A stretch of 64,000 nucleotides of DNA from Desulfurococcales archaeon (lineage in GTDB: Archaea > Thermoproteota > Thermoprotei_A > Sulfolobales > Desulfurococcaceae), in assembly GCA_015520735.1 (NCBI GenBank), contig WAPN01000001.1, positions 1 through 64,000 on the forward strand. The letters are read 5' to 3'. Shown here one piece after another: positions 62,010 through 64,000 of this stretch (positions are counted from its first letter, which is position 1; each line of letters starts with the position of its first letter). Both the position numbers and the translations under genes were made by a program. Below the pieces are notes generated by a model. It was not told where the DNA came from, ran no database searches, and was given only the letters and a program-made list of their open reading frames with translations.

Positions 62010-62122
62010 GCGGGGGTGCCCGAGCCTGGTCGAAGGGGGCGGACTCAAGACAATGGCTCACCGCCTAGGGGGAGATCCGCTGGCGTAGGCCGGCGTGGGT
62101 TCAAATCCCACCCCCCGCACCA
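62010..62122 (+). tRNA. tRNA-Leu (CAA), with intron
   Basis: Acceptor GCGGGGG/CCCCCGC, discriminator A, CCA encoded. The anticodon stem is GCGGA/TCCGC with loop CT-CAA-G before a 25-nt intron, then A. There is a long class II variable arm (TGGCGTAGGCCGGC) and a T arm of GTGGG-TTCAAAT-CCCAC. The intron (62050-62074) is at 37/38. Confidence 0.93.
62050..62074 (+). other. tRNA-Leu intron
   Basis: A 25-nt intron ending AGGGGGAG, like the tRNA-Met intron. The central helix pairs CTC with GGG and has one mismatch, a relaxed bulge-helix-bulge. Confidence 0.75.
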
Positions 62123-62185
62123 AATACACTATATAAACCGGTGAGACACTTCTCTATCCCAGTATGGTTCACGAGGTATGATGAA

Positions 62186-63511
62186 ATGGTATTGGAGGGT
62201 GTACGGAAAGCATTAGCATCTTTTCTAAGAGGAAAAGGCGACTATGAGAAAGCTGTCAAGGAGTTCATCAAAGAGCTACAGAAAGAGCTCATCCGCGCCG
62301 ACGTTAACATAAGGATCGTCGCGGAGCTTACCAGGAAGATCAAGGAGAGAGCCCTAAAAGAAGAGCCTCCACCAGGTATTACAAGGCGTGAATGGTTCGT
62401 AACGATAGTGTATGAAGAATTAACAAAGCTCTTCGGCGGAGAAAAGAAGCCTCAAGTCAAACCAAAGAAAAAGCCATGGGTAATCCTCCTAGTCGGACTG
62501 CAGGGTAGCGGAAAAACAACAACAGCCGGAAAACTCGCATACTACTACAAGCTGGACGGATACAGGGTCGGACTAGTAGCAGCCGATACATATAGGCCCG
62601 CTGCATACGAGCAGTTAAAACAACTTGCCGAAGAAGCCGGTGTCCCAATATATGGCGAGCCCGGAAACAAGAATTCAGTAGCAATTGCGAGAAATGGTGT
62701 TAAGTACTTCGTGAACAAAGGCTTCGATATAATCATCGTCGACACAGCTGGCAGGCATCACCGCGAAGAAGACCTACTCGCAGAGATGAACCAGATCAGT
62801 AAGACCATAAATCCTGACGAGGTCGTCCTAGTGATAGATGCAGCAATAGGCCAGCAAGCATACAATATAGCTAAAAGATTCCACGAAGCAACACCAATAG
62901 GCTCAATCATTATAACCAAGCTGGACGGCACAGCTAAGGGCGGCGGAGCCTTATCAGCAGTAGCAGTAACTGGGGCAACAATCAAGTTCGTAGGTACTGG
63001 CGAGAAACTTGACGAGCTAGAAGTCTTTAAGCCACCGAAATTTGTTGCGCGCATCTTAGGAATGGGTGATCTAGAGGCACTTGTTGAGAGAGTGAAAAGA
63101 GTGCGGGTAGAGTTTACCGAGAAGGATATCGAGGACTTCGTATCAGGAAAACTTAATATGAGGATAATCTATAAACAACTTATTAGCCTAAGAAAAATGG
63201 GCCCGCTAAGCAAAATACTTCAGATGATCCCTGGACTAAGTATGAAGCTCCCACTAGAGTTCGAAGCCGGTAAAGCCGAGGAAAGAATAAAGAAATGGAT
63301 CGCGATAATTAACTCCATGACCTACGAGGAGCTAGATAAACCTGAGATAATAGATAGGAGACGGATAAGGAGAATAGCCCTCGGAGCTGGAGTCAGGCCG
63401 GAAGATGTTAAGGAGTTATTGAAACAATATCAGGCCATGAAAAGACTTGCAAAACAATTGAGAAAGAGAAAGAACATTCTAGAGAGACTACAGCTAGGCT
63501 TTAAACCTTGA
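62186..63511 (+). CDS. srp54: Signal recognition particle protein SRP54
   Basis: GTPase that binds signal sequences and 7S RNA and docks with FtsY, 441 aa. The N domain starts LEGVRKALASFLRGKGDYEK. The G domain has GLQGSGKTTTAGKLAYYY near residue 103, DTYRPAAYEQLKQL, DTAGRHHREEDLL and TKLDGTAKGGGALSA. The methionine-rich M domain has LRKMGPLSKILQMIPGLS and a basic end. The frame is open from 62141, but the ATG at 62186 fits homologues and has GAGGT 10 nt upstream. It follows tRNA-Leu by 63 nt. Confidence 0.95.
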   Translation: MVLEGVRKALASFLRGKGDYEKAVKEFIKELQKELIRADVNIRIVAELTRKIKERALKEEPPPGITRREWFVTIVYEELTKLFGGEKKPQVKPKKKPWVILLVGLQGSGKTTTAGKLAYYYKLDGYRVGLVAADTYRPAAYEQLKQLAEEAGVPIYGEPGNKNSVAIARNGVKYFVNKGFDIIIVDTAGRHHREEDLLAEMNQISKTINPDEVVLVIDAAIGQQAYNIAKRFHEATPIGSIIITKLDGTAKGGGALSAVAVTGATIKFVGTGEKLDELEVFKPPKFVARILGMGDLEALVERVKRVRVEFTEKDIEDFVSGKLNMRIIYKQLISLRKMGPLSKILQMIPGLSMKLPLEFEAGKAEERIKKWIAIINSMTYEELDKPEIIDRRRIRRIALGAGVRPEDVKELLKQYQAMKRLAKQLRKRKNILERLQLGFKP

Positions 63512-64000
63512 CGCTATCCAAGATCTTAACACCATATTTTCCCCGAAGAATATTTGTGTTCGAAACGCGTGATCCATGCAAAGAGATCGGCAAGCTAAAA
63601 ACCCTCATACTCTACGCATTAGCTGTAAGCTATGGAATCAGAATAGATACTCTTGTCATACTGTACTCAACGCCCATGTCAATACTCCTCAACGGATTTG
63701 GCCTCAGACACTTCCATCCACAAGACAGGAGCTTAACACGTTTCCTCGAATCTATTCTATGTAAAAACAAGTCATATCCCGGAGTACATCTTCTACCGCC
63801 TGGCATAATAACTGGATTTATTATAGGTGAGGCTGAGCTCTTAATTATGCCAAAAAACCCGAGAACAACTGATACGTATAGTAGTGTCTTCTTCGCTAGA
63901 CTAGCCCAGATACCTCCATCAACAATAGTTATAACTACATTGAAAACTCGCACCAGTATTAAGAATTCTTTTGTCTTCGAATTACCAGTATCTGCTAATC
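63508..64000 (+). CDS. SPOUT-type methyltransferase-like protein, partial (possibly TrmY-like)
   Basis: An open frame from TTG at 63508, overlapping the SRP54 stop (TTGA), runs off the right edge with 164 codons and no stop. It reads PYFPRRIFVFETRDPCKEIG, KLKTLILYALAVSYGIRIDT, LVILYSTPMSILLNGFGLRH, SLTRFLESILCKNKSYPGVH and LLPPGIITGFIIGEAELLIM. The order of a GIR-DTLVIL strand followed by GFGLRHFHPQDRSL recalls TrmY/DUF358 enzymes that methylate pseudouridine 54 of tRNA, but the match is distant and the C-terminal part is missing. The coupling to srp54 is direct. Confidence 0.5.
   Translation, partial: MTLSKILTPYFPRRIFVFETRDPCKEIGKLKTLILYALAVSYGIRIDTLVILYSTPMSILLNGFGLRHFHPQDRSLTRFLESILCKNKSYPGVHLLPPGIITGFIIGEAELLIMPKNPRTTDTYSSVFFARLAQIPPSTIVITTLKTRTSIKNSFVFELPVSAN

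Overview
The window is a piece of a hyperthermophilic crenarchaeon, most likely one of the Desulfurococcales. The signs are a full-length reverse gyrase, archaeal 16S rRNA, intron-bearing tRNA genes next to a tRNA-splicing endonuclease gene, TFB, TFS, RpoL, RpoP, aIF1, aIF2-alpha, aIF5A, the crenarchaeal PCNA-PriS-Gins order, Cdc48/VAT and an AglB-type glycosyltransferase. Genes are packed tightly. Many start with TTG or GTG behind GGTG/GAGG ribosome sites, and promoters are TATA-like. Genus cannot be fixed from this sequence alone.

Layout. 1-1131: 5' part of a 16S rRNA gene (minus strand, running off the left edge), its leader and promoter, and a compact H/ACA-like RNA candidate. 1250-3908: NAD de novo operon (nadA, nadC, aspartate dehydrogenase). 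3962-4834: tRNA-Val whose 3' half is repeated 0.8 kb downstream, enclosing a DUF104/MazF-type toxin-antitoxin pair, the footprint of an integrated element. 4996-14005: a frameshifted membrane gene, then the whole glycine cleavage system (gcvH, gcvT, gcvPA, gcvPB, lpd) with serine hydroxymethyltransferase and an ATP-NAD-kinase-like gene. 14037-17381: three neighbouring genes broken by indels (MFS transporter, small membrane protein, PAPS-reductase-like protein). 17412-30605: aIF5A, a methyltransferase, a nitrilase-fold protein lacking its catalytic residues that overlaps reverse gyrase, two KaiC-like ATPases, Cdc48/VAT, TmcA. 30657-42380: a C/D box guide RNA, UbiX family, tRNA endonuclease, PhoU-like protein, radical SAM enzyme, GlyRS, agmatinase family, RpoP, aIF1, TFB, aminotransferase, and tRNAs Gln, Pro and Met. 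42523-47730: tRNAs Cys, His and Asp around an ion-permease/cytochrome-like/secreted-protein cluster, L40e and a GDPD. 47854-64000: threonine synthase and a dense information-processing block (Nop10, aIF2-alpha, PCNA, primase, Gins, TFS, RpoL, Csl4, Dph2, L10e, SRP54), ending in a partial SPOUT-like methyltransferase gene.

How it fits together. The metabolic left third couples NAD synthesis with glycine/serine one-carbon metabolism, which consumes NAD at dihydrolipoyl dehydrogenase. The right half is mostly RNA and replication machinery. Several parts relate to each other: Nop10 with the H/ACA-like RNA, EndA with five intron-containing tRNA genes, and RpoP, RpoL, TFS and TFB in transcription. 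The most unusual items are two small guide-RNA candidates, the tRNA-bounded toxin-antitoxin island, the three-gene decay tract, a TFB with half its zinc ligands missing, and an apparently non-catalytic nitrilase-fold protein coupled to reverse gyrase.
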